Shown: in pieces, positions 8,299-17,212 of the stretch
Position numbering within the stretch: position 1 is the stretch's first letter
Layout: every line of letters begins with the position of its first letter
Origin: 2-01-FULL-49-22 sp964585885
Lineage (GTDB): Bacteria; Patescibacteriota; Saccharimonadia; Saccharimonadales; UBA10212
Reading direction: 5' to 3'
DNA length: 64,000 bases
NCBI GenBank assembly: GCA_964585885.1
Contig: CAZPFQ010000001.1
Location: 62,001 to 126,000, forward strand
Notes under the pieces: model-generated
The model's database searches: none
Seen by the model: only the letters and a program-made list of their open reading frames with translations
Told to the model about the DNA's origin: nothing
Made by a program: the position numbers and the translations under genes

Positions 8299-9300
8299 TC
8301 AGTTACGAGCAGGCAGCTTAAGAGTGAAGGTCGAGCCAGCTCCCGGAGACGAGCGTACCTCTATAAAACCATGGTGAAGTTCGGCAATTTTTTGGGCAAT
8401 CGCCAGACCCAGCCCGTATCCGCCGGCCGCGTCACGGCTGCGAGCATCGTCGGCTCGGTAAAACCTATCGAAAATGTGAGGTAGGTCGGACTTGTTTATT
8501 CCTATCCCCTCGTCAGCAACGCTAACTTCGGCAGTTTTGCCTCGCCGGAGCGATGAGACTATAATTTTTGAATCTTTCGAGCTGTACTTCACCGCATTAT
8601 CAAGCAGGATCACCATAAGATCGGCTAAGCTCTGCGAGTTACCATTCACCAGCACCGCGGCATCAGGCCCGGGTTTAGTAATTGTAGTTTTCTTTAGTGC
8701 GGCGGTCTTCTGCACACGCTCTACGGCGCTGTTTATAAACTTTGTAGTAGAGACCGATTCGAACTCCATCTCAGTGTCGGTTTGTGAAAGAGCCAATAAT
8801 CCTTCTGCCAGAGCTTTAAGCCCTGCAACTTCTTCGAGGTTGCTTTTAATAATTTCAACTGCCTGTAATTTTGTAAGTTTAGGATTGTGAAGCGCAACTT
8901 CGTTCTCGGCTTGGATGACTGCCAGAGGTGTACGTAGCTCGTGTGACGCGTCGGCACTAAAGCGTTTCTGCGATTCTAGTGCTTCCTCTATCGGCTTGAG
9001 AGTCCGGCGGGCGAGCCCGTAACTGACGGCCCCACCGCCTATCAGGATCAGAAGATTAAAAGCTGCTAGATTTGTCTTTAAGTGGTCGCGGTCTTCTTGC
9101 AACTGCCGAGCTCTCAATTCGGCAAATTCTTGAGCACTTTGACTGCCAAGTAGCCCCTTAAAGTAGCCGATTTGGTGCGCGGCATTCTGCTCAAGTTCAT
9201 TAGAAGATACATGGTACAGAGCAAAGCTCGTGCCAATGCTTAGGACCATGATTATGACAAGATAATATGTCGTAAGTTTCAGAGCTGCCGAATGGAACAT
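8299..9300 (-). CDS. Sensor histidine kinase
   Basis: 333 aa from the ATG at 9298-9300, just after the regulator stop; an upstream TTG start overlapping the regulator is less likely. Membrane helix at about 10-30, a short extracytoplasmic loop to about 78, and a second helix at about 79-97. The dimerisation domain has the phospho-acceptor H120 in SADASHELRTPL. The ATPase domain shows the N box LLDNAVKYSS, G1 VADEGIGI, the F box FDRFYR and G2 GGYGLGLAIA. Pairs with the response regulator directly upstream; cyoABCDE follows, suggesting redox or oxygen control, which is inference. The sensor loop is too short to suggest a ligand. Confidence 0.93.
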   Translation of the reverse strand: MFHSAALKLTTYYLVIIMVLSIGTSFALYHVSSNELEQNAAHQIGYFKGLLGSQSAQEFAELRARQLQEDRDHLKTNLAAFNLLILIGGGAVSYGLARRTLKPIEEALESQKRFSADASHELRTPLAVIQAENEVALHNPKLTKLQAVEIIKSNLEEVAGLKALAEGLLALSQTDTEMEFESVSTTKFINSAVERVQKTAALKKTTITKPGPDAAVLVNGNSQSLADLMVILLDNAVKYSSKDSKIIVSSLRRGKTAEVSVADEGIGINKSDLPHIFDRFYRADDARSRDAAGGYGLGLAIAQKIAELHHGFIEVRSSPGAGSTFTLKLPARN

Positions 9301-9301
9301 C

Positions 9302-9982
9302 CTAACCCTTGCCCAGTTTGTAGCCAAAACCACGGAGAGTGTGGATCAGCGTCGGTTTTTTGGCAAACGGCTTATCAATCTTATTTCGCAAGTAGCCTAT
9401 ATAGACTTCGACTGTGTTTGGCAAAATGTCGGCGTCAAAATCCCATACATGAGAGATTATATTATCCTTGGACAGCACTTGGCTCTGGTTACGCATCAAA
9501 TACTCTAATAGGGCAAATTCTTTGGAGCTTAGGCTAATGACTGCTTGGCCCCTCTTTACTTCGTAGCTTAAGGTATCGAGTGTTAGATCGCCCGATTTTA
9601 AAACTGTCCCCTTATTCTCAACGGGGCGTCGCAGCAGCGCCCTTGTTCGAGCCAGTAATTCATCGAATGAGAAAGGCTTAACCAAGTAGTCATCCGCGCC
9701 GGCGTTCAGCCCGTCAACTCTGTCTGAAATCTGACTCTTAGCTGTTAATACCAAAATCGGTACGTGAATCTCTTTGCGGCGTATTTCACGGGCAATATCG
9801 AGTCCATCCATGCTGCCGGGTAACATCCGGTCGATAATCATTAGGTCATAACTTTCGCTTAAGGCCGCGCCAAGTCCACTATCCGAATCGTTTTCCACGT
9901 CTACGGCATAGCTTTCTCGTTCTAAACCTTGCTTGATAGCAGCGGCGATTTTCCGCTCATCCTCGATAATCAAAACACGCAT
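9302..9982 (-). CDS. OmpR/PhoB-family response regulator
   Basis: 226 aa. Receiver domain with the acidic pair E7-D8, phospho-acceptor D51 (MIIDRMLPG), T at LTAK and K at DDYLVKPFS. The C-terminal winged-helix DNA-binding domain (about 128-226) shows SSKEFALLEYLMRNQ and ends in HTLRGFGYKLGKG. First gene of the regulator-kinase pair; the kinase starts one base after its stop. A TACAAT box lies 13 bases before the ATG. Confidence 0.95.
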   Translation of the reverse strand: MRVLIIEDERKIAAAIKQGLERESYAVDVENDSDSGLGAALSESYDLMIIDRMLPGSMDGLDIAREIRRKEIHVPILVLTAKSQISDRVDGLNAGADDYLVKPFSFDELLARTRALLRRPVENKGTVLKSGDLTLDTLSYEVKRGQAVISLSSKEFALLEYLMRNQSQVLSKDNIISHVWDFDADILPNTVEVYIGYLRNKIDKPFAKKPTLIHTLRGFGYKLGKG

Positions 9983-9995
9983 AATCTAGTTAGAT

Positions 9996-10001
9996 ATTGT
10001 A
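9996..10001 (-). promoter_or_regulatory. -10 box for the two-component operon
   Basis: Minus strand TACAAT, 13 bases before the regulator ATG at 9982, giving a 5' leader of only a few bases. Confidence 0.35.
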
Positions 10002-10048
10002 GCCGAAATCTGAGAATGCGCTGTAGCGGCAGACGAGCCGAGCTGATA

Positions 10049-10054
10049 TACAAT
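10049..10054 (+). promoter_or_regulatory. -10 box of a leaderless promoter for the PAP2 gene
   Basis: TACAAT with six bases to the GTG start at 10061. Divergent from the regulator promoter about 50 bases away. Confidence 0.45.
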
Positions 10055-10060
10055 AATTAT

Positions 10061-10963
10061 GTGAGCACTCAAAAACAAAAAGTCGTAAAAACCATAGGTA
10101 TAGTTGGCGCAATCTCCTTAGCTATATATTTTGCTAAAAACCCAAGTTTCCCTACCCCTGATAAACTAATTGTTTTTTTGGTTTTTGTGTTTGCGGCGTT
10201 CGGCCAGACCGCCGAGGGCCTACGTCGTTTCGGGCCATTCATTGTGCTACTCCTCATATACGAATCATTCAGGAGCGTTGCAGACAAGCTAAATAGCCAC
10301 GTAGACTACCTAACAGCGCCGCATTTCGATTCTAGGCTTTTTGGCAATCTTCCGACTGTATATTTGCAAAACTTGCTGTGGAGCGGCCATGTGCGTTGGT
10401 ATGACTACCTTTTGTACCTACCCTACTTCCTGCATTTTGTTATGCCTTTATGCCTAGGCATCATTGTCTGGAGGACCAAAGACAACATGTTCTGGCGAGT
10501 CATGAACACGTATCTCTTTGTGGCTTTTGCGGCATTTCTAACTTTTTTGCTAATACCGGCCGCGCCGCCTTGGCTAGCCGCCCAAAACCACTACATCCAG
10601 CCGATTGTGCGTGTTTCAGGGGAAGTCTGGCAAAATCTGGGTATCCACAATTTTCCGTCATTTTATAACCACATATCGCCAAACCCAGTGGCGGCCATAC
10701 CGTCGCTACATGCTGCGTGGGCAACACTTCTGTTAATATTCGTCTATAAGCTCTACGGACGGCGCTGGGCGGCGCTATCGGCACTGTACCCAATCGCCAT
10801 ATTTTTCGGAACCATATACGACGGAGAGCATTATTTTTTCGACGTCTTGGTAGGTATAATCTATGCCGTGGCAGGCTACCTGATAGTACCGAAATTAATG
10901 CATGGCTACTCCGAATTTCGGAACCATCGCCAGCCGCGGCCTCATAGGGTTTCTAAAAAATGA
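10061..10963 (+). CDS. PAP2-family membrane phosphatase/phosphotransferase (AUR1-like)
   Basis: 300 aa from GTG at 10061; the open frame extends further upstream but overlaps the divergent promoter region. About six membrane helices. The phosphatase signature is present: IPSLHAAW (H217) and YDGEHYFFDVLVG (H257, D261), with WLIPAAPP-like residues in helix 4. This resembles the PAP2 subgroup containing inositol-phosphorylceramide synthases and bacterial lipid phosphatases. Likely acts on a lipid phosphate at the outer face of the membrane; substrate unknown. Overlaps the VanY-type gene by 4 bases. Confidence 0.82.
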   Translation: MSTQKQKVVKTIGIVGAISLAIYFAKNPSFPTPDKLIVFLVFVFAAFGQTAEGLRRFGPFIVLLLIYESFRSVADKLNSHVDYLTAPHFDSRLFGNLPTVYLQNLLWSGHVRWYDYLLYLPYFLHFVMPLCLGIIVWRTKDNMFWRVMNTYLFVAFAAFLTFLLIPAAPPWLAAQNHYIQPIVRVSGEVWQNLGIHNFPSFYNHISPNPVAAIPSLHAAWATLLLIFVYKLYGRRWAALSALYPIAIFFGTIYDGEHYFFDVLVGIIYAVAGYLIVPKLMHGYSEFRNHRQPRPHRVSKK

Positions 10964-11784
10964 GCAAATCTGTAAAAAAGAAATCAACTCCAAGTCTTCC
11001 GAAACGCAAACTTCTAATTATTTCTCTACTGATTATCTTGGGAATTTTGGAGCTAGCGTTGATTGCCTGGAAACTTGGTCAACCTAAACAGGCCTCGCCG
11101 CAATCATCAACCTCGATTCCTCAACGAACCGCTTCTGCTAACAAGCCGATACCAATCGAGTACCCCAATAATGAGGCGTCGAGCTTGTGGGTGGTCGTCA
11201 ATAAAGGGCGAGTACTGCCAAGTACTTATGCTCCGACCCCCCTGGTTGTGCCAAATATCCCGCTCAATTTGAGCCCCTCAGTCGAATGGATGCATATGCG
11301 AAAGGACGCGGCAAAGGCGCTAGAAGAGATGGCGACGTCCGCGGCCAAACAAGGCGTGTATTTACGCCTTGGCAGTGGGTACCGTTCTTATGTCACGCAA
11401 CAAGCTACCTACTCATCAGAAGTTAAGGCTTATGGCCAAGCGGTCGCAGATTCTGAGAGTGCGCGGCCGGGGCATAGCGAGCATCAGACGGGCCTGGCAG
11501 CCGATATTATACCGAACGACCGCAGCTGCGCATTCAGTGGTTGCTTTGCATCGACGGCCGAGGGGCTATGGCTCGCCAAGAATGCCTCAAAATATGGTTT
11601 TATAATTCGTTATCCAAAAGACAAACAAAGCTTAACCGGCTTTGTTTACGAACCCTGGCATATTAGATATATAGGCAAGGATCTCTCGGCTGTAATTGCT
11701 AAAAAAGGGATTATTCTGGAGCAGTACTTTGGCCTCGCGACCTCCGTGTCTTATCCAGCGAGTGATACTCTGTTAAAGCAGTAG
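10960..11784 (+). CDS. Membrane-anchored D-alanyl-D-alanine carboxypeptidase, VanY/M15B family
   Basis: 274 aa. A basic N-terminus and one helix (about 17-38) form a signal anchor, followed by a Ser/Pro/Gln-rich linker and the peptidase domain. Zinc-site motifs are intact: SEHQTGLAADI (His and Asp ligands, about 174-184) and EPWHIRYIG (catalytic Glu and third His ligand). YRSYVTQQ is typical of the family. It would trim the terminal D-Ala of peptidoglycan stem peptides outside the cell. Two cysteines (CAFSGC) could form a disulfide. Coupled to the PAP2 gene, so the pair probably serves envelope maintenance. Confidence 0.9.
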   Translation: MSKSVKKKSTPSLPKRKLLIISLLIILGILELALIAWKLGQPKQASPQSSTSIPQRTASANKPIPIEYPNNEASSLWVVVNKGRVLPSTYAPTPLVVPNIPLNLSPSVEWMHMRKDAAKALEEMATSAAKQGVYLRLGSGYRSYVTQQATYSSEVKAYGQAVADSESARPGHSEHQTGLAADIIPNDRSCAFSGCFASTAEGLWLAKNASKYGFIIRYPKDKQSLTGFVYEPWHIRYIGKDLSAVIAKKGIILEQYFGLATSVSYPASDTLLKQ

Positions 11785-11786
11785 AC

Positions 11787-12935
11787 TTAGATTTTTTGCG
11801 ATTTTCTGTGCCAGCGCTTGCCTAGTTTTTTCAAAACGCCGGCACGGGGGTCTGAATTTGCCGGCGTAATAGCTTCGGTTTGGCGGTGGACCTCCAAGAA
11901 AACTTGAAGCGTGGTTATTAGAACTATCATCAGCACCGGCCCAACGATAATGCCCAGGAAACCAAATAGATATATTCCAGAAAATACCGCCAATATCATT
12001 AGTGCCGGGTCGAGCCGGGCATGCGACGATACCAGCCTTGGCCGCATAACATTGTCGATATTCGTCACAATAAGCAAGTGGTTGGCTATTACCACAACTC
12101 CCTGCCACACATTGCCGGTCAATATTAGGCCGATACCTATGGGTATAGTTACTATCCCTGCCCCCAATGGTATTACAGACAGTACAGTTAGAAGTATCTC
12201 AAAGAAGAAAAATAAATTACCGAAGCCAACCAGAGCCAGCACAATTGCACTCTCGGTACCTTGCAAGAAGGCAATAATAAATTGGCCGCGGACGGTAGAT
12301 TTGGTCATAGCACCAATGCGCTGAAGATATAAATTGCCTATCTCATCGCCCAAGGGATTCAGTTGCCTGATAACCGTTATTATTTTGTCTTGGCTGCGGA
12401 CCATCGACATAAAGACGTATATGTAAATAACTGCCGTTGTGATCAGTCCGAACAATCCACTCAAAGATGAGACCAGACCATTCAAAAATGATTTTCCGAA
12501 AGACTCAAAGGTCTGGATTACCCAATCCGTCGCCTGCTGAACTGTTAGATGGTATGAACCGCCGATGCCAGCAATAAAGTTATTTACCCAATTAACAAAG
12601 CGGGTAATCAGATCGCTGGTATTGAGATCGCTGTTACTTGAGGTGAGGTTGTGTAGCAGACTCTGAATTTGCAGCGTCGTGAGTAAAATAACTACAACAA
12701 GGGGAATTATCACCACTAGCATAGACGCTATAAATGTCAGCAGAGCCGCTTGACCAGTGCTCCTCCCCTTTTTCAGAAGCCACTGGTAGAGAGGATTAAA
12801 TAAGAAGGCTACTACGGCCGAGACGATAATTAACATCATATAGGGGCGTAAAAAGAGTGCCCCGATGACAACTGTGGCTACCATTAGCCAAGCTATCATA
12901 CGTTTCTGATGCGAAGTTACTTGAAGTAGAGACAT
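11787..12935 (-). CDS. AI-2E/PerM-family membrane transporter
   Basis: 382 aa, about eight membrane helices with the characteristic long soluble stretch between helices 3 and 4 (about residues 95-150). Motifs include VLSVIPLGAGIVTIPIG and FGFLGIIVGPVLMIV, which match the C-terminal half of the AI-2E transporter family. Substrates of family members are poorly defined; the name should not be taken to mean autoinducer export. Tail-to-tail with the VanY-type gene (2 bases apart). A second paralogue lies at 17213-18289. Confidence 0.9.
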   Translation of the reverse strand: MSLLQVTSHQKRMIAWLMVATVVIGALFLRPYMMLIIVSAVVAFLFNPLYQWLLKKGRSTGQAALLTFIASMLVVIIPLVVVILLTTLQIQSLLHNLTSSNSDLNTSDLITRFVNWVNNFIAGIGGSYHLTVQQATDWVIQTFESFGKSFLNGLVSSLSGLFGLITTAVIYIYVFMSMVRSQDKIITVIRQLNPLGDEIGNLYLQRIGAMTKSTVRGQFIIAFLQGTESAIVLALVGFGNLFFFFEILLTVLSVIPLGAGIVTIPIGIGLILTGNVWQGVVVIANHLLIVTNIDNVMRPRLVSSHARLDPALMILAVFSGIYLFGFLGIIVGPVLMIVLITTLQVFLEVHRQTEAITPANSDPRAGVLKKLGKRWHRKSQKI

Positions 12936-12942
12936 AGGTGTA

Positions 12943-12948
12943 ATTTTA
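12943..12948 (-). promoter_or_regulatory. -10 box of a leaderless promoter
   Basis: Minus strand TAAAAT with 7 bases to the ATG of the AI-2E-family gene at 12935; no ribosome binding site in between. Confidence 0.45.
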
Positions 12949-12985
12949 TGTTATTTTACTATAATATTCAGTATTTGTAAAGAGC

Positions 12986-13687
12986 TCATCCCTTTATAAG
13001 TATGCCAAAAGCTCCCTTGGCGGCCAGAAATATACCGATTATTAATAAGCCGTAATTGATTAACTTGGTAGTATCCTTAGACATCCACCCATCTATGCGT
13101 TTTTCGACAGCTACCAAGCTCTCGTGTTTAAATTCATGATAATAAACGATCATGGCAATCGGCATAAGACCGATTATAATTACCCAAGCTATTGCTGCAA
13201 AAGAAACCAACAGACTCCACGAATTCGTAACTAGTGCCTTTGCCAGTAGCAGAATTACAAACAAGTTTGTCAGGCTTAGGGCTGTTTTCACGAATGAAAA
13301 TATAAACAGAGGCAAAGGTTTATCGGGAGCATTTTCAATCTTGAAAGTTTTCGGAGAGGGCAGTGGCCCAACTCGGATGTAACGCTTAGCGACGTAAATG
13401 ATAAGTAGTAACCCAGCTGCGAGGTCAATAAGCGGCGGGATAGAAATGCTATCTGATAGTTGCCTTAGGCTCACTGAGCCCTCAGGATCCATAACCAGCC
13501 CGGCGATAAATAATATTGCTAAAAGTGAGGATACGAACCCGCCTGCCAAAATTAAAGAATTTAAGATAGGGCGCCGCGTTTTTAACACCAGCAATATGTC
13601 CACGACTATAAGCATTGGGTTGAAAGCAACCAACAGCCCAAGCAAAGTTAGAAGTAGCAGATAGCCAAGAACTGCGATTATCTCCAT
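12986..13687 (-). CDS. GAP/Sap-like polytopic membrane protein
   Basis: 233 aa from the ATG at 13685-13687; a TTG two codons upstream is also open. Six hydrophobic helices with a basic cytoplasmic loop at about 100-125. LGLLVAFNPMLIVVDILLVLK at the N-terminus, with a proline after the first helix and a later kinked helix pair, recalls the GAP (sulfolipid-addressing, LysE-like) family of Actinobacteria. Assignment rests on this general layout only. The gene is separate from its neighbours and has a possible TATTGT box 7 bases before the start. Confidence 0.65.
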   Translation of the reverse strand: MEIIAVLGYLLLLTLLGLLVAFNPMLIVVDILLVLKTRRPILNSLILAGGFVSSLLAILFIAGLVMDPEGSVSLRQLSDSISIPPLIDLAAGLLLIIYVAKRYIRVGPLPSPKTFKIENAPDKPLPLFIFSFVKTALSLTNLFVILLLAKALVTNSWSLLVSFAAIAWVIIIGLMPIAMIVYYHEFKHESLVAVEKRIDGWMSKDTTKLINYGLLIIGIFLAAKGAFGILIKG

Positions 13688-13769
13688 TATCAAAACAATA
13701 TTCCCCTAGCCGTTTTTTGGCAATCAGACTTTTAGTCGCTTTTGGGTACTAACTCAGTAAATGTAGTCA

Positions 13770-13843
13770 TGGCTCCGGGACTTGGGTTCGAACCAAGATT
13801 GCTGGGACCAAAACCCAGTGTCCTACCATTAGACGATCCCGGA
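13770..13843 (-). tRNA. tRNA-Gln (anticodon UUG)
   Basis: Minus-strand cloverleaf. Acceptor stem TCCGGGA pairs with TCCCGGA; D arm GTCTAATGGTAGGAC; anticodon stem CTGGG/CCCAG around the loop TTTTGGT, giving UUG; T arm with GGTTCGAACC. Discriminator G and an encoded CCA end at 13770. Confidence 0.95.
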
Positions 13844-13854
13844 CCGTCCAGCCA

Positions 13855-13860
13855 ATTGTA
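13855..13860 (-). promoter_or_regulatory. -10 box for tRNA-Gln
   Basis: Minus strand TACAAT, 11 bases upstream of the mature 5' end of tRNA-Gln. Confidence 0.4.
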
Positions 13861-13877
13861 GCAAATCGCCCATCTGT

Positions 13878-13906
13878 TTTACAGGGGCGGATTTCTATCG
13901 TATAAT
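13878..13906 (+). promoter_or_regulatory. Sigma70-type promoter of the alpha/beta hydrolase gene
   Basis: TTTACA (13878-13883), 17 bases, TATAAT (13901-13906), then 12 bases to the ATG at 13919. Near-consensus, with a leader of about five bases. Confidence 0.6.
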
Positions 13907-13918
13907 CTAAAATCAGAT

Positions 13919-14848
13919 ATGGCAAAGACCGCTAAAAGTGCGACAGAGCACATTCTGCCGCTATATATGAATGGACTTTCGGGCAGAATGATTAAACTGC
14001 CCGCTCCTCACGGTAAAAAGCGTGAGATGCTGCTGATTGCGGGACATCATACAAGCCTGGAACGCATCGGAGGATTAGCCGAGTTTCTAAACCGTTACGG
14101 CAGTGTAACTTCCCCAGACTTACCGGGGTTTGGCGGCATGGATTCGTTTTATAAAATCGGCGAAAAACCGACCATGGATAACTACGCCGACTATCTTGCG
14201 TCTTTCATGAAGTTTAGATACAAGAATCGACGAGTTACCATCATAGCCGTGAGTTTCGGCTTTAGCGTGGTCACCCGAATGCTACAGAAAAACCCTCAGA
14301 TAGCCCAAAGGACAGACTTGCTGGTCAGCCTGTCTGGCTATGTTCACAAAGACGATTTCCGTTGGAAAAAAGTAAATATAATACTACTTGGCGGACTAGC
14401 GAAGTTGCTATCACTCCGGTTGCCCGCCTACCTAACGAAAATCCTAATTATCAGAGAACCGGTAATTAGATTACTTTATAAGATTGCACAGTCTCGACAT
14501 CCTAAACTAAAAGACTCCGACCAAATTTCTCGCCAAGAAGCCATAGATTTTGAAATAAATCTATGGAAAATTAATGATTTGAGGACGTATGGCTATGTCG
14601 GCTCTAAAGGGTTTAACTTGGTCCTACCGAGGACACACGTCGACATTGGCGTCCACCACGTATCAGTCGACGACGACCATTACTTTGATAAGGTACGCGT
14701 CGAACAACATATGCGCCAGATTTTTCGCACTTTCGAACTTATAGCTACAAAGCTGCCCTCACATGCTCCCACTGTCTTGTCTTCGCCTAAAGATGTAGCG
14801 CCATTTGTACCGCCGAGAGTCCGAACATTGCTACGCAGGAGAGTCTGA
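13919..14848 (+). CDS. Alpha/beta-hydrolase fold protein
   Basis: 309 aa. N-terminal hydrolase core with LLIAGHHTS (oxyanion region), PDLPGFGGMDSF after strand 4, and a nucleophile elbow VSFGFS with S112. A likely catalytic His lies in DDDHYFDK near the C-terminus. No signal peptide, so cytoplasmic or membrane-peripheral. The middle (about 150-215) is a hydrophobic lid region. Followed after 19 bases by two GT4 glycosyltransferases with their own -10 box. The substrate is unknown; an esterase or lipase role in envelope lipid metabolism is possible. Confidence 0.8.
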   Translation: MAKTAKSATEHILPLYMNGLSGRMIKLPAPHGKKREMLLIAGHHTSLERIGGLAEFLNRYGSVTSPDLPGFGGMDSFYKIGEKPTMDNYADYLASFMKFRYKNRRVTIIAVSFGFSVVTRMLQKNPQIAQRTDLLVSLSGYVHKDDFRWKKVNIILLGGLAKLLSLRLPAYLTKILIIREPVIRLLYKIAQSRHPKLKDSDQISRQEAIDFEINLWKINDLRTYGYVGSKGFNLVLPRTHVDIGVHHVSVDDDHYFDKVRVEQHMRQIFRTFELIATKLPSHAPTVLSSPKDVAPFVPPRVRTLLRRRV

Positions 14849-14854
14849 TTAACG

Positions 14855-14860
14855 TATACT
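14855..14860 (+). promoter_or_regulatory. -10 box of a leaderless promoter for the first GT4 gene
   Basis: TATACT with seven bases to the ATG at 14868, directly after the hydrolase stop. Confidence 0.45.
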
Positions 14861-14867
14861 GAAGCCT

Positions 14868-16106
14868 ATGAAAATAGCCCTGGTCTGCCCTTATAATATG
14901 TTTGAGCGAACGGGCGGAGTCCAACAGCTGGTGACACATCTCCACGACGGTCTTGTCCAAAAAGGCCATATCGTAAAGGTTATCACTCAAAAGCCATCTG
15001 GTTTCAGCGGCAAGATTCCCGACGACTACATCTTGTTCGGCGTTTCCAGAAACTTTAATGGTGGCCTTGGTGTATCGGGAAACTGGGGAATGCCGAGCGA
15101 TGGTGATGAGATTGGCTCGATTTTACGCAAAGAAAAATTCGATGTAATAAACTTCCACGAACCCTGGATGCCAATATTAGCCTGGCAAATGCTAAAACAC
15201 TCAAAAGCTGCCCACGTTGGAACTTTTCACGCCAACCTAATAGATAGTACCGCCGCTAAATCATGGGTTAATGTGTTCTTACGTTATGGCAGAGGAATCG
15301 GCCAAAAAATGCACGTACTAACTGCCGTATCTCCGGCTCCAGCAGCCCTTCTGCTAAATAAAGCCAACACGGTTGCAGAGAAGAAGCTAATATCTAACAT
15401 CAAATACATTCCAAACGGTATAGACCTAAAACATTATAAGCCGCCAAAAAAGCGCTTACCCCTGAATGGCCCGGATACAAAAACTATTGTTTATGTCGGC
15501 CGGCTAGACCAGCGGAAAGGCGTTGACATGCTCATAAAAGCCTTCGGCATAATTCAAAAACAACTGCCAAATACATACTTGATAATCGCCGGTGAGGGGC
15601 CAAAACGCACGAAGCTTGAACAACAAGCAAAGTATCTTAAGATCAACAACATACACTTTACCGGTTATGTTGACGAAGTTGAAAAACGACGGTTGATGGG
15701 GAACGGTGATGTCTTTTGCGCGCCTGCTACATACGGCGAGAGCTTCGGCATCGTTTTGGTAGAGGCTATGGCAATGGGCACTCCAGTTGTTGCCGGCAGA
15801 AACGCCGGGTACATAAATGTTTTATCTGGCCACGGCAGTATTGGGCTAGTCGACCCTAAAGCCACTGAGGATTTTGCCAATCGCATAATGATATTCATGT
15901 CCGATGATAAACTCGCCGGTATGCTGAGATCGTGGGGTTTACGAGAGGTTAAGAAATACGACTACCCAATAATTATTAATCAGTATCTAGCAGCTTATCG
16001 TGAGGCACTTGTTGCTGTAACTGATGAGCGTAATGGCAAGGCAAAAGATGAGCCAAAGCAAAAAAAGCTTTTCCGTCGGATTCTTGTACGACGACAGCCT
16101 CGATAG
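14868..16106 (+). CDS. GT4-family glycosyltransferase (PimA-like)
   Basis: 412 aa, GT-B fold. The N-terminal domain starts MKIALVCPYNMFERTGGVQQ, with the glycine-rich acceptor-side loop. The C-terminal donor domain shows YVGRLDQRKGVDML, AGEGPKR and the ESFGIVLVEAMAMGTPVVAG motif with the two glutamates that bind the nucleotide sugar. The overall form resembles phosphatidylinositol mannosyltransferase PimA of Actinobacteria. A basic C-terminal tail could bind membrane. The acceptor is not known. The 3' end overlaps the next glycosyltransferase gene. Confidence 0.9.
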   Translation: MKIALVCPYNMFERTGGVQQLVTHLHDGLVQKGHIVKVITQKPSGFSGKIPDDYILFGVSRNFNGGLGVSGNWGMPSDGDEIGSILRKEKFDVINFHEPWMPILAWQMLKHSKAAHVGTFHANLIDSTAAKSWVNVFLRYGRGIGQKMHVLTAVSPAPAALLLNKANTVAEKKLISNIKYIPNGIDLKHYKPPKKRLPLNGPDTKTIVYVGRLDQRKGVDMLIKAFGIIQKQLPNTYLIIAGEGPKRTKLEQQAKYLKINNIHFTGYVDEVEKRRLMGNGDVFCAPATYGESFGIVLVEAMAMGTPVVAGRNAGYINVLSGHGSIGLVDPKATEDFANRIMIFMSDDKLAGMLRSWGLREVKKYDYPIIINQYLAAYREALVAVTDERNGKAKDEPKQKKLFRRILVRRQPR

Positions 16107-17208
16107 CCACGACGGCGTATCGCAATATGTAAAAACTTTAGGTGAGTGGCTGAGCACTAGAGGCCACCGCGTGACCTATCTGGTTGGAGATACAAAACTT
16201 AAAAGCTGGCACGGAGGAGAAGTTGTGAGCATGGCTCACAATATTGGGGTTTCTTTCAACCAGAACCGGCTCAGCGTACCGTTGCCAACAACTAAAAGGA
16301 ATCTAAAAAGCAAGCTAGCCGGACGGATATTCGACTTAGTTCACGTCCAAGTCCCCTACTCACCTTTTATGTCGATGCGGGTGATAAATATGCTGCCCAA
16401 AGAAACTGCAATAGTAGGCACATTCCATATATATCCCGCCGGACAGGCTGCCAACCTTGGCTCTAAGGTTCTGGGTACAATATCACGCAAAAATCTCCAC
16501 AAATTTTCACAAGTAGTCGCGGTAAGCCAGCCCGCTGCTGATTTTGCACGCAAATCATATGACATTGATTGTCAAATCGTGCCTAACGCAGTAGATGTAA
16601 CAAGGTATAATCACTCAATTCATAAACCCAGTAGAGAGCCCAAGTACCACATAGTATTCATTGGCCGATTGGTTGAACGTAAGGGCTGCCTCTTACTATT
16701 AAAAGCCTTTGGGAAGCTAAGGCATAACCTGCCGGATTCTCGTTTAACTATTGCCGGCGATGGGCCGCAGATGGGACGATTAACATCATTCGTTAGAGAC
16801 AACAATCTGGAAAGCTCGGTTGAATTTAAGGGCTATGTTAGCGAAAAACAAAAAGCCGAACTCCTCTCAAACGCCGACATTGCCTGTTTTCCATCTTTGT
16901 CGGGAGAAAGTTTCGGTATCGTGTTAATTGAAGCTATGGCTGCTGGAACGGCTGTTGTCTTGGGCGGTGATAATCCAGGATACCGCAGTGTTCTAGGAGG
17001 GTTTCCAAAACTGCTAATCGATTCAACCGACACCGCAAATTTTGCTAATCGATTATCCGAGCTACTGCAAAACGAAGACTTAAAACAAAGTGCACTTTCA
17101 TGGCAACAAGCACAGCTGTCCAAGTATGATATTCGGCTTGTCGGACCGAAGATAGAGGCGATCTACACACACGCAATTGCCAACGCAATCAAAAAAGACC
17201 ATAATTGA
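16024..17208 (+). CDS. GT4-family glycosyltransferase
   Basis: 394 aa from the first ATG (16024); ATGs at 16033 and 16048 are alternatives, and the last has AAGG six bases before it. GT-B fold with HDGVSQYVKTLGEWL near the N-terminus, FIGRLVERKGC and AGDGPQMGRL in the donor domain, and ESFGIVLIEAMAAGTAVV with the paired glutamates. It resembles the preceding glycosyltransferase and may be an old duplicate acting at a consecutive step of a glycolipid or polysaccharide pathway. Even with the latest start the genes overlap by about 59 bases, which implies coupled translation. Confidence 0.88.
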   Translation: MSVMARQKMSQSKKSFSVGFLYDDSLDSHDGVSQYVKTLGEWLSTRGHRVTYLVGDTKLKSWHGGEVVSMAHNIGVSFNQNRLSVPLPTTKRNLKSKLAGRIFDLVHVQVPYSPFMSMRVINMLPKETAIVGTFHIYPAGQAANLGSKVLGTISRKNLHKFSQVVAVSQPAADFARKSYDIDCQIVPNAVDVTRYNHSIHKPSREPKYHIVFIGRLVERKGCLLLLKAFGKLRHNLPDSRLTIAGDGPQMGRLTSFVRDNNLESSVEFKGYVSEKQKAELLSNADIACFPSLSGESFGIVLIEAMAAGTAVVLGGDNPGYRSVLGGFPKLLIDSTDTANFANRLSELLQNEDLKQSALSWQQAQLSKYDIRLVGPKIEAIYTHAIANAIKKDHN

Positions 17209-17212
17209 GCTT

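Noticed and set aside
16024..16106. Overlap of the two GT4 genes as a frameshift or broken gene
   Set aside because: Both proteins are complete with all motifs; later starts at 16033 or 16048 shorten the overlap.
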